Below, piece by piece: positions 8,015 through 15,278 of a DNA stretch of 64,000 bases (positions are counted from its first letter, which is position 1; each line of letters begins with the position of its first letter). The notes below the pieces were generated by a model that was not told where the DNA came from, did no database searches, and saw nothing but the letters and a program-made list of their open reading frames with translations. The DNA comes from Kumtagia ephedrae (lineage in GTDB: Bacteria; Pseudomonadota; Alphaproteobacteria; Rhizobiales; Rhizobiaceae): positions 1 through 64,000 of the forward strand of contig NZ_PXYK01000005.1 of NCBI RefSeq assembly GCF_003012745.1, given 5' to 3'. A program made the position numbers and the translations under genes.

Positions 8015-8517
8015 CGGTCAGGCTCCATCTCGCGCCTTTCACGGGCCGGCCGGAGGCGCCCTGCGGGTCGGCTGAACACTTCCTCGGCCGAGCGGTTCAA
8101 TTCCCTGAGCGATGCCGCGAGCGCGGCGCCCCACACGACATGCACGGCGATCATCAGCAGGTTGCGTTCCAACGGATGACGGGTCGCGGGCGCCAGGATG
8201 CGTGCTGCCGGAATCCAGCCGAGATAGCTTGCGGCCCAGACGGCAAGGCCATAGCCGACCCCGCCCAGGCGCCGGAACGGCGAGCCGGCATAGAGCGCGC
8301 CGGTGAGCGCTCCGAAACCGAAATGCGCCAGCACGGTTCGCACCGGCGTGTCGCCGCTGTGCAGGCCGGCGCGCTCGGTGATCTCGCGCGGCGGCAGCGG
8401 GTAGCGGTCCTCGCCGTGCAGAAGCGGATGCAGCCGGCGCATTGCGGCGGTCATCGCCATCGTCGCCGCAAGACCGGCCAGAGCGCCGAACACCACCTGA
8501 CGCACGTGCTTCTCCAT
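8011..8517 (-). CDS. Integral membrane protein of unknown function
   Basis: 168 residues with roughly four hydrophobic segments (FGALAGLAATMAMTAAM near the N-terminus, then FGFGALTGALYAG, GLAVWAASYLGWI, LMIAVHVVWGAALAA) and a charged C-terminal tail. It resembles conserved Rhizobiales membrane proteins of the DUF1440/DUF6789 kind, but I do not assign a family firmly. Its stop overlaps the start of the FAD-Rieske gene (ATGA), placing it first in that operon. Confidence 0.7.
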   Translation of the reverse strand: MEKHVRQVVFGALAGLAATMAMTAAMRRLHPLLHGEDRYPLPPREITERAGLHSGDTPVRTVLAHFGFGALTGALYAGSPFRRLGGVGYGLAVWAASYLGWIPAARILAPATRHPLERNLLMIAVHVVWGAALAASLRELNRSAEEVFSRPAGRLRPARERREMEPDR

Positions 8518-8613
8518 CGCTGATTTTTCTCAAACCAGCGGCGGCGGAGGTTTGTTCCCGGCATGGCGGCGAGCGCCCGCAAAGGCAGCGGAACGGCGCC
8601 GCGAGCAGGCAGC

Positions 8614-9438
8614 CTACAAGGCCGCCACGAAAGCGAGCGAGCGCTGCATCGCCGCGCGGATATCGGCCAGCGGTACGCGGTCGGGCCGGCGCACCGGGTC
8701 GGCGCGGCCGCGGCGGTCGAGCCGCAGCGGCAGCTCGACGGCGACCGGCAGGCCGGGCGGCAAGACCTTCCAGACGGCGCGGTAGTCGATGGCGCCGTCG
8801 CCGATCGCGGTGAAGCGCCAGCCGTCCGCGCCGCTCGCGACGTCCTTCAGGTGCAGATGGGCGATCGCCTCGACCGCCGGCGCGATGTCGTCTTCAGGCT
8901 TCGTGCGTTCGTGGCTGTAGGTGAACACGTTGCCGACATCGTAGTTCAGCCGGACATGCGGTGAACCGATCTCGCGGACCAGCGCCGCGCCCTCCCCGCC
9001 GTTGCCGATCAGCGCGCCAGAACCGTGGCCGGGATTTTCCAGCGCCAGGACGATATCCGCGGCTTCGCATCGCGGCTGCACTGCCTCGATGACCGACAGG
9101 ATGCGCCGGCGATCGGCGACCTGCCCGGCATTGGTGATGACGAAGCGCGCGCCCAGTGCCGAGGCGAAGTCGATGCGCCCCGCCAGCATCGCCTCCGCTG
9201 CGGCCTCGCCGAGATCGAGATGCGCCGAGATCGCCATGACCGACAGGCCGGCGCCGGCGATCAGCCCGGCGAGCCGGGCCGCGCCGGCGTCGGAGAAGGC
9301 GGTCTCGTCGAAATCGACATAACCCTTGATGTAGGCGGGCTCGACCGAGCGGCAGCCGGCGGCCGCGATCTCCTCGATCGCGGTCTCCATGCCGTACCCG
9401 TCGAACAGCGCGGTCGAGACGGAAACGGTGCGTGTCAT
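8614..9438 (-). CDS. Xylose-isomerase-like TIM-barrel enzyme (sugar isomerase/epimerase or decarboxylase)
   Basis: 274 residues of the AP-endonuclease-2/xylose-isomerase-like barrel: SVEPAYIKG early, ALENPGHGSGAL (a Glu metal ligand) in the middle, LNYDVGNVF and HLHLKDV (Asp/His ligands) in the second half, VAVELPLRL near the end. Members include hydroxypyruvate and 2-oxo-tetronate isomerases and, to my recollection, the 3-oxo-isoapionate decarboxylase OiaC. It is the last gene of the minus-strand set with the RuBisCO-like protein and the ApnO paralogue, separated from them by a palindromic repeat, so a role on a branched sugar-acid intermediate is likely. The exact reaction is open. Confidence 0.8.
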   Translation of the reverse strand: MTRTVSVSTALFDGYGMETAIEEIAAAGCRSVEPAYIKGYVDFDETAFSDAGAARLAGLIAGAGLSVMAISAHLDLGEAAAEAMLAGRIDFASALGARFVITNAGQVADRRRILSVIEAVQPRCEAADIVLALENPGHGSGALIGNGGEGAALVREIGSPHVRLNYDVGNVFTYSHERTKPEDDIAPAVEAIAHLHLKDVASGADGWRFTAIGDGAIDYRAVWKVLPPGLPVAVELPLRLDRRGRADPVRRPDRVPLADIRAAMQRSLAFVAAL

Positions 9439-9580
9439 GAGGGTCTCCCGACCGGGTGCGAGGTCTCCTTCGGGCCGGCCCCCGCCAGGAGGGGGAGGTC
9501 AGCGAGCGTGACACTCTCCCTCCCCTCGTTGGCAGGGCACTCCCTCATGGAGCCTTCTGGAAAGCCGCGAGGTCCGAAAC

Positions 9581-9716
9581 CCCCACCCTAACCCCTCCCC
9601 ACAAGGGGGAGGGGAATCTTGCTGGCTCTCCGCGAGGCGCCAATCGTCAACGGTTTCGCGCGGCGTAGCGGCCGCAAAGTCCCCTCCCCCTTGTGGGGAG
9701 GGGTTAGGGGTGGGGG
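9581..9716. repeat. Palindromic intergenic repeat, CCCCTAACCCC/GGGGTTAGGGG family
   Basis: Two arms in inverted orientation (CCCCACCCTAACCCCTCCCC ... GGGGAGGGGTTAGGGGTGGG) enclose about 60 bases. Close copies at 19753-19892, 43521-43620 and 55603-55741. It lies between the ApnO paralogue and the TIM-barrel gene. Confidence 0.85.
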
Positions 9717-9742
9717 GTAAGCAAGCGATTGCCTTGCCAAAA

Positions 9743-10588
9743 TCAGGCGCCCTTGCCGTAGACGATGAGCTCGGCCGCCTCCTTGACCTTGGCCGGCGAC
9801 AGCGCGTCGCGCCATTCGTCCCGCACCACCACACCCTTGGCGAAGCGCATCAGCCGCAGCGCCGCGTCGGACGGCACCTTCGGCGAAAAGCCGAACCACA
9901 TGGCGATCTCGACATTGAGGTGGCCGATGAGGAAGTCGAGCGCCGCCTGGCGCGGAATGCCGTATTTCTTCTCGCACTCCTCGACCGCCTCGACCATGGT
10001 GTCGACGAAGGGCATCGCCACCATCTCCGACAGGCCCGGCTCCAGGATGGCGAGCTGCTCGACGCTGACGCGGTAGGAGTTGATGATCGGCGACCACATC
10101 GCCCGGCAGATCTCCTCGCCGAGCGCATAATGCTCCTCCGGTCCCTGCATCAGCGCGCAGACGATCGACTGCCGGGCGATGCCGCCGTGATAGTCGCGCC
10201 GCGCCGCCCAGTCGGTCTCGTCGTTGAACAGCGGCGGGTGGCAGGGATGGCCGACGAAATAGGTGAGGTCCGGCCGGTCCTTCGGCAGGTCGTCGGCATA
10301 GGGTGCCGCCGCGTCGAGGATGAGCAGCATGGTGCCGGTCTCCAGCTTCGGCGAAAGGTCCGCAGCGACCTTGCCGATGACGTTGTCCGGCAGCGCCAGC
10401 ACGAGCACCTTCGCGCCCTTGACGCCCGCATCGACGTCGACGGCGGCGATGCCGGCCTCGGCCAGGCGCTGGCGACCCGGCTCGCCGATCTCGACGGCGC
10501 GCACGTCATAGCCGGCGTCGACCAGCTTTCGGGTGACGCGGAACCCCATCTTGCCGCCCGAACCGAGCACGGCGACCGATGTTTTCAT
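9743..10588 (-). CDS. ApnO-like NAD-dependent oxidoisomerase paralogue
   Basis: 281 residues. N-terminal Rossmann motif AVLGSGGKMGFR and the segments ILDAAAPYAD, GHPCHPPLFNDE, CALMQGP and LAILEPGLSE align along the whole length with the gene at 17813-18640 (ILDAAAPFAG, THPCHPPIFNDE, SALMQGP, MAMLEPGLSE). Both belong to the family with a 6-phosphogluconate-dehydrogenase-like C-terminal domain that includes D-apionate oxidoisomerase. The other copy sits in the apsD-apnL-oiaK set and is the better apnO candidate; this one travels with the RuBisCO-like gene (47 bases away) and may act on a related acid or be a second apionate enzyme. GGGAGG precedes the ATG. Confidence 0.85.
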   Translation of the reverse strand: MKTSVAVLGSGGKMGFRVTRKLVDAGYDVRAVEIGEPGRQRLAEAGIAAVDVDAGVKGAKVLVLALPDNVIGKVAADLSPKLETGTMLLILDAAAPYADDLPKDRPDLTYFVGHPCHPPLFNDETDWAARRDYHGGIARQSIVCALMQGPEEHYALGEEICRAMWSPIINSYRVSVEQLAILEPGLSEMVAMPFVDTMVEAVEECEKKYGIPRQAALDFLIGHLNVEIAMWFGFSPKVPSDAALRLMRFAKGVVVRDEWRDALSPAKVKEAAELIVYGKGA

Positions 10589-10635
10589 GAAAACCTCCCT
10601 TGCATTCTGTGAGTGCGAAAAGCGTTGGTGAAGAC

Positions 10636-11901
10636 CTAGCCGAATGCCTGGAGCGCCGCGGCCAGCGCGGGATGGCTGCGGGCAAAGTCCTTTGCCGGAA
10701 TGCCTTGCTTCGCCGCCTGCCAGGCCTCGTGGATGCTGCGCACCCCGGCCTCGGCCCCGTCGGGATGAGCGACGATGCCGCCGCCAGCGCAGTAGATGAG
10801 ATCCTCGGAGCCGAGCAGCCGATAGGTCTCCTCCGCCTGCACGGCCGACTGCGCCGAGGAAAACACCGGCATCACCGTGTCCGGCCGGTCGGGGCGCCGG
10901 AACATGGGCGTCAGACACTCCCTGGCCGAGGCGATGACGCTGTCGTCGGGCTCGCAGAACTTGTTGGAAAGCCCGTTGACGTGCAGGTGGTCGACGCCGG
11001 CCAGCCGCCAGAACTTCTGATAGGCGCGGTAGCTCATGCCGAGCGCCGGCGAGCGGTCGTAGAGGCCCCAGCCGGCGCGGTGGCCGTGCAGCGCCACCGA
11101 GGCGTGCCGGCGGATCTCGATGACGCCGCTCAGCCCGACCGAGTTCAGCACCAGCATGGCGGCGGTGCCGCCGCGCTTCTCGATCACGTCGAGCTGGCGG
11201 CGCATGGCGTCCATGTCGCCGGAGATGTTGACGGCATACATCGCCTTGCGGCCGGTGCGGTCGGCGTGGCGGTCGATGACCTGCATCACCGCCTCGAAGC
11301 GCCGGGCGAAGGGCGAATGCGGCGGGTCTCCCATGAGCTCGTCGTCCTTGAGGAAGTCGAGGCCGGCGGAGATCATCCGGTCGGCCAGTTCGGCGGTCGC
11401 CTCCGGCGTCAGCCCGACGCTCGGCTTGACGATGGTGCCGACGATCGGCCGGCCGTGGACGCCGGTCAGCCGGCGCGTGCCCTCGACGGCGAAGGCGGGG
11501 CCGGGATAGGCCTCGGTGAAGGCGTCGGGCAGATCGAGCTCGAGCAGCCGCAGCGCCGAGAAATGGTGCAGCTCGAACAGATTGCCGAGCACCGTCGACC
11601 ACACAGACGACAGGATCGTGCCGGTGTTTTCCAGATTCCAGGAGATCGTGACATGGGCGCGGCGCGGGCGGGCCGAGGCCTCAGCCTTGGGCGGACGCGA
11701 GAACGGCAGGCTTTCCCCCTCCGCCTCGCCGATCTCCTCGATCCGCTCGACCCTGGCGCCGTAGCGCGCCAGCAGCTCCGGGGTCTCGCCGGGAATGGCG
11801 CGGAAGGTGCCGCTCGACTGCTCGCCGGCCATTGCCGCCGCCGCCTGCTCAAGCGGATAGCGTGTCTCGATCAGGTAGGTGGCGAGGATGCGGTCGGACA
11901 A
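10636..11901 (-). CDS. RuBisCO-like protein, candidate 3-oxo-isoapionate-4-phosphate decarboxylase or transcarboxylase/hydrolase
   Basis: About 421 residues from the TTG at 11901. Form IV RuBisCO-like barrel: GTIVKPSVGL carries the first active-site Lys (about 159) and DFLKDDE carries the carbamylation Lys (about 185) with the metal-binding Asp and Glu, both intact. AVNISGD, HVNGLSNKF and AGGGIVAHPDG are further phosphate or active-site segments. In the published D-apiose pathways RuBisCO-like proteins act on 3-oxo-isoapionate 4-phosphate, as decarboxylase (OiaX) or transcarboxylase/hydrolase (OiaT). No erythrulose-phosphate isomerase genes are visible, which mildly favours OiaT. The frame is open to a GTG at 11943; the TTG is preferred because SDRILATYLIET is a typical N-terminus and because it leaves a leader below the putative operator. 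Confidence 0.85.
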   Translation of the reverse strand: MSDRILATYLIETRYPLEQAAAAMAGEQSSGTFRAIPGETPELLARYGARVERIEEIGEAEGESLPFSRPPKAEASARPRRAHVTISWNLENTGTILSSVWSTVLGNLFELHHFSALRLLELDLPDAFTEAYPGPAFAVEGTRRLTGVHGRPIVGTIVKPSVGLTPEATAELADRMISAGLDFLKDDELMGDPPHSPFARRFEAVMQVIDRHADRTGRKAMYAVNISGDMDAMRRQLDVIEKRGGTAAMLVLNSVGLSGVIEIRRHASVALHGHRAGWGLYDRSPALGMSYRAYQKFWRLAGVDHLHVNGLSNKFCEPDDSVIASARECLTPMFRRPDRPDTVMPVFSSAQSAVQAEETYRLLGSEDLIYCAGGGIVAHPDGAEAGVRSIHEAWQAAKQGIPAKDFARSHPALAAALQAFG

Positions 11902-11952
11902 GGGCGGCCCCGGATCGGCGTGGCGATGCGGGCTGGATAGCACCCTTTAGAG

Positions 11953-11971
11953 TTCATGTCATCATATCAGT
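11953..11971. promoter_or_regulatory. Candidate GntR operator upstream of the RuBisCO-like gene
   Basis: On the minus strand this reads ACTGATATGATGACATGAA. Its ATATGATGAC core recurs at 12820-12829 in the divergent region between the GntR gene and the first binding-protein gene, so the same regulator may bind both. Inference from sequence similarity only. Confidence 0.4.
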
Positions 11972-11992
11972 TTGCCGGGAGCGAACCTCGGA

Positions 11993-12718
11993 TCAGGCGT
12001 CCGCCTCCACCTTCATCGGCTCGCCCAGTACCTTGTAGAGGTCGTTCGCCCGCGTGATGTGGTCGGCCATCATGGCGCTGGCGGTGGCGGCATCGCCGGC
12101 GGCGATCGCCTTGTGGATCTTCTCGTGCTCCTCGATGGTGAGCCGCTCGGCGCCGCGCACCGACACGAGATCGCGCTTGAAGCGCGACAGCCAGTCGAGC
12201 ATGCCCTTGGTGACGGCCGCCACCATCGAATTGCCGCTCATGTCGGCGATAAGGCCGTGAAAGGCCATGTCGGCGGCGACGAAGCGCGCATGGTCGCCGC
12301 GCGCCTCCTTGAGTTCGCGGATCGAGGCGGCGAGCCGGTCGAGGTCGCGCGCCGTGGCGTTGCGCGTCGCCATGCGCACCAGCGCGGTTTCCAGCCAGAG
12401 GCGGGCTTCCTTCAGCTCCTCCAGGCCGCGCGGGCTGGTGGCGAGCAGCATGATCATGGCCGCCGAGATCTGGTCGACCAGCACCTCGGCGGTCGGATTG
12501 ATGACGCGGGCGCGCTCGCCATGCGAGATCTTGATCAGCCCCATCTGCTGCAACGACAGCATCGCCTCGCGGATGGACGGCCGGCCGACGCCGATCATGC
12601 TCATCAGTTCGCGCTCCGACGGCAATTGCGAGCCCGGCGGGAATTCCGACGTGGAGATCGCCGCGATCAGGCGGTCGAGCACTTCCTGGTAGAGCTTCTT
12701 CTTGTGGACAGGCTCCAT
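11993..12718 (-). CDS. GntR-family (FadR/FCD subfamily) transcriptional regulator
   Basis: 241 residues from the ATG at 12718, which has AGGAAGG at proper spacing; the upstream in-frame ATG at 12814 would add an unlikely tail and cover the promoter. Winged helix-turn-helix at about residues 5-75 (GSQLPSERELMSMIGVGRPS is the recognition region), then an all-helical FCD effector domain with its metal-binding Asp/His residues in FVAADMAFHGLIADMS and MADHITRAN. It is divergent from the first sugar importer and points into the RuBisCO-like/ApnO-paralogue genes, so it is the probable local regulator, with a pathway acid as ligand. Confidence 0.88.
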   Translation of the reverse strand: MEPVHKKKLYQEVLDRLIAAISTSEFPPGSQLPSERELMSMIGVGRPSIREAMLSLQQMGLIKISHGERARVINPTAEVLVDQISAAMIMLLATSPRGLEELKEARLWLETALVRMATRNATARDLDRLAASIRELKEARGDHARFVAADMAFHGLIADMSGNSMVAAVTKGMLDWLSRFKRDLVSVRGAERLTIEEHEKIHKAIAAGDAATASAMMADHITRANDLYKVLGEPMKVEADA

Positions 12719-12810
12719 GCCGATGCCTTCCTGCTGCTGGTCGGCCCGTTCTACTGGACGTTCCCGGGCGACACAATCATCGCCAAAACCACGCATCGTT
12801 GCAATGATTG

Positions 12811-12830
12811 ACATGACATATATGATGACC
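12811..12830. promoter_or_regulatory. Candidate GntR operator in the divergent promoter region
   Basis: ACATGACATATATGATGACC, AT-rich in a GC-rich genome, with a CATATATG palindromic core. It shares ATATGATGAC with the site at 11953-11971. It lies between the regulator start (12718) and the binding-protein start (12913), where an autoregulating GntR protein would bind. Confidence 0.45.
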
Positions 12831-12912
12831 TAACGTGTTGTCACGACCCCCTTTGAGGTCGGCAGGTTGGAAGGCGCGCCGCGATGGCGCGTCCCGCGTT
12901 TCTGGGAGGGAA

Positions 12913-13926
12913 ATGCCAATGACAATCAACAGACGTGATTTCACCGTGGGCGCGCTGACGGCCATCGCCGCGGCCAGCGGCCTCACCGTCGCGGTGCGCG
13001 CACAGGGCACCAAGACCATCGCCGTCCTCTTCGACGGCCTCTATTCGGAGTTCTGGGTGGCGGGCATCCAGATCATCCGCGACGACCTGAAGAAACGCGG
13101 CTTCGAGATCATGGAAGCCATCTCGGACCAGGACGACAACAAGCAGTTCGAGCAGGTGCGCGCCGCGATCGCCCGCAAGGTCGACGGCATCATCATCGTG
13201 CAGACCGATTCCAACGCCGTCATCCCGGCGATCAAGGCGGCCAACGCTGCCAACATCCCGATGGTGCATTTCAACCGGCCGCCGGCCGAGACCGACGCCT
13301 TCTCGGTCGCCATCCAGGCCGACAACCAGAAGATATCGCGCGACGCCGTCACCTATTCCTGCGAGGTGGCGAAGGCATCCGGCAAGAAGCACAAGGCGGC
13401 GATCCTGATCGGCGACCTCGGCGACCCCAACGCCATCCAGCGCCGCGACGGATTTCAGGAGGCGGTCGACAAGTTCCCGGATGCGATCGAGGTGGTGGCC
13501 AAGATCCCGACCGAGTGGAACGCCGACACCGCCTTCGCCGGGCTGACCAACGCGCTGCAGGCCAATCCCGACATCTCCTTCATCTTCACCTCCTCCGACT
13601 TCCTCATCCCGCAGATCCAGCAGGCGCTGAAATCCGCCGACAAATGGTATCCGGTCGGCGACGAGAAGCATGTCATCTTCACCGGCTTCGACGGCTTTCC
13701 CGATGCCTATGCGCTGATGAAGGACGGCTACATGGACGCCTGCGGCGTGCAAAACCTGTTCTACGAGACCGAGCTCGCCATCCAGGCCATCCTCGACCTG
13801 CAGGCAGGCAAGAAGGTCGACAAGTTGCTGCTCGACCCCGGCTTCGCCATCACCCAGAAGAACATGGAGGAGAAGAAGGAGGAGATGTGGGGCTACGTGC
13901 TGTGGAAGGCGAAGAACGCCGGCTGA
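12913..13926 (+). CDS. Sugar ABC importer periplasmic binding protein (Tat signal)
   Basis: 337 residues, RbsB-like (Peripla_BP_4) sugar-binding fold. The N-terminus has a twin-arginine signal (NRRDFTVGALTAIAAASG, with cleavage probably near VRAQG), unusual but known for sugar-binding proteins. KTIAVLFDGLYSEFW, IIRDDLKKRGFEI, KVDGIIIVQTDSNAVIPAI and FTGFDGFPDAYALMKDG are typical family segments. First gene of an operon with two permeases and an ATPase followed by candidate D-apiose catabolic genes, so D-apiose or a related plant branched sugar is the likely ligand. The ATG at 12913 follows GGGAGGG; an ATG at 12919 is also possible. Confidence 0.9.
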   Translation: MPMTINRRDFTVGALTAIAAASGLTVAVRAQGTKTIAVLFDGLYSEFWVAGIQIIRDDLKKRGFEIMEAISDQDDNKQFEQVRAAIARKVDGIIIVQTDSNAVIPAIKAANAANIPMVHFNRPPAETDAFSVAIQADNQKISRDAVTYSCEVAKASGKKHKAAILIGDLGDPNAIQRRDGFQEAVDKFPDAIEVVAKIPTEWNADTAFAGLTNALQANPDISFIFTSSDFLIPQIQQALKSADKWYPVGDEKHVIFTGFDGFPDAYALMKDGYMDACGVQNLFYETELAIQAILDLQAGKKVDKLLLDPGFAITQKNMEEKKEEMWGYVLWKAKNAG

Positions 13927-13965
13927 GCGGAGAACGCACGCATCAACTGCATTTCCTGATCAAGC

Positions 13966-14115
13966 ACCCCCTCACCGGCCCTTCGGGCCACCTCTCCCCC
14001 TGCCCGGGGGAGAGGAATCGCGGTGGCTGCGCCGGCGCCTCTCCAGCTTGGGTTCCTCGCCCCCACGAAGTGGGGGAGAGGTGGCGAGCCCGAAGGGCGA
14101 GACGGAGAGGGGGCG
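13966..14115. repeat. Palindromic intergenic repeat, CTCACCGGCCCTTCGGGCC family
   Basis: Left arm CCCTTCGGGCCACCTCTCCC pairs with right-arm sequence GAGGTGGCGAGCCCGAAGGG near 14075-14099, with internal GGGGGAGAGG tracts. It fills most of the 312-base gap between the binding-protein and permease genes. Only one full copy is seen in this window. Confidence 0.65.
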
Positions 14116-14164
14116 CTACGAGGCAGCGAAGGATCGAAGGCCTTCGACAAAATTCCTCCCGGAC

Positions 14165-14207
14165 CGACCGGGCCGCCCCCGGACAGCGTGAGCGGGCGGC
14201 CCGGTCG
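14165..14207 (+). other. Strong hairpin between binding-protein and permease genes
   Basis: CGACCGGGCCGCCC (14165-14178) is perfectly complementary to GGGCGGCCCGGTCG (14194-14207), a 14-base-pair stem with a 15-base loop. No U-run follows, so it is more likely an mRNA-stability or partial-termination element that raises binding-protein over permease expression than a full terminator. Confidence 0.65.
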
Positions 14208-14238
14208 TAAACAAAGTTCCACCACGAGCGACCCGGAC

Positions 14239-15276
14239 ATGACCGCAGTGCCGCCCGCACAACTCGCCCGAACCGCCGGCCCAAGCGCCGGAATGACGCG
14301 CTTCATCAGGCCGATCCTGTCGGAATATTTCGTGCTGGTGCTGTGCGTGCTCTACGTCGCGGCGATCTATCCCTTCGTACCCGAGATCGTCACGTGGGGC
14401 GTGTGGTCGAACATCCTGAGCGACATGATGCCCCTGCTGGTCGTGGCGATCGGCCAGACCTTCGTGCTGATCGTCGCCGGCATCGATCTCTCCGTCACCG
14501 CAATCATCTCGATGGCGGCCGTCGTCGGCGCTTCGGTGATGACCGGCAATGGCGGCTATCTCGGCGGCAGCGCGCTGGCGGTGCCCGTTGCGGTCCTGGC
14601 GATGCTGATCGTCGGGCTCGGCATCGGCGCGATCAACGGCCTTTCCGTCGTTAAGCTGAACATGCCGCCCTTCATCGTCACGCTGGCGACCCGCATGTTC
14701 GTCGCCGGCGCCGCCATCTGGTACGTGACCTTCCACTCGACCTCCTCCTCGATTGCCGGCCTGCCGGACGCCTTCACCGGCTTCGCCACGGGCTCGCTCG
14801 CCGGCCTGCCCTATACGGTGATCGTCGCCGGGCTGATCGCGGTCGCTGCGCACATGCTCCTGTCGCGCACCCGCTACGGCCGCTGGATCTATGCCGTCGG
14901 CGCCAATCCCAAGGCGGCGCGCGTCTCCGGCATCCCGGTGGAGCGCACCATCCTGATGACCTTCCTGATCAGCGGCGCCTGCGCCTCGGTGGCGGCGATG
15001 ATGTATGCCTCGCGCATGCAGACGGGCTCCCCGATCGCCGGCGAGAACATCCTGCTCGACGTCATCGGCGCGGTCGTCATCGGCGGCACCAGCCTGTTCG
15101 GCGGCAAGGGCAAGATCGTCTGGACGGTGTTCGGCGTGCTGTTCCTGCTCATCCTCGACACCTCGATGAAGCTGCTCGGCGCCTCGCTGTTCGCCATCTA
15201 CATCATCAAGGGCAGCGTCATCCTGCTGGCGGCGATGATGGACACGCTGCGCAACCGCATCCTGACGGAGCGCTAG
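14239..15276 (+). CDS. Sugar ABC importer permease (RbsC family)
   Basis: 345 residues with about nine or ten membrane helices. GQTFVLIVAGIDLSV is the conserved RbsC-family segment near the N-terminus, and the cytoplasmic coupling loop GANPKAARVSGIPVERT lies at mid-length. LFGGKGKIVWTVFGVLFLLIL near the end also fits the family. Start at 14239 is chosen because upstream codons run through a repeat and hairpin; a start at 14293 (MTRFIRP) is the alternative and neither has a strong ribosome-binding site. Pairs with the permease at 16811 to form the channel. Confidence 0.87.
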   Translation: MTAVPPAQLARTAGPSAGMTRFIRPILSEYFVLVLCVLYVAAIYPFVPEIVTWGVWSNILSDMMPLLVVAIGQTFVLIVAGIDLSVTAIISMAAVVGASVMTGNGGYLGGSALAVPVAVLAMLIVGLGIGAINGLSVVKLNMPPFIVTLATRMFVAGAAIWYVTFHSTSSSIAGLPDAFTGFATGSLAGLPYTVIVAGLIAVAAHMLLSRTRYGRWIYAVGANPKAARVSGIPVERTILMTFLISGACASVAAMMYASRMQTGSPIAGENILLDVIGAVVIGGTSLFGGKGKIVWTVFGVLFLLILDTSMKLLGASLFAIYIIKGSVILLAAMMDTLRNRILTER

Positions 15277-15278
15277 GG

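Noticed and set aside
6483-8042. N-terminal extension that would make the SDR-DoxX gene about 950 codons long
   Set aside because: The extra part is an arginine-rich alternative frame of the FAD-Rieske gene; the SDR begins with a normal Rossmann motif at 6482.
9581-9716. Possible CRISPR or satellite from repeated C/G tracts
   Set aside because: Only two inverted arms, not regularly spaced direct repeats; it is a dispersed palindrome.
10589-11602. Extension of the ApnO paralogue into the RuBisCO-like gene
   Set aside because: Out-of-frame reading of the RuBisCO-like gene; a good ribosome-binding site and Rossmann start exist at 10588.
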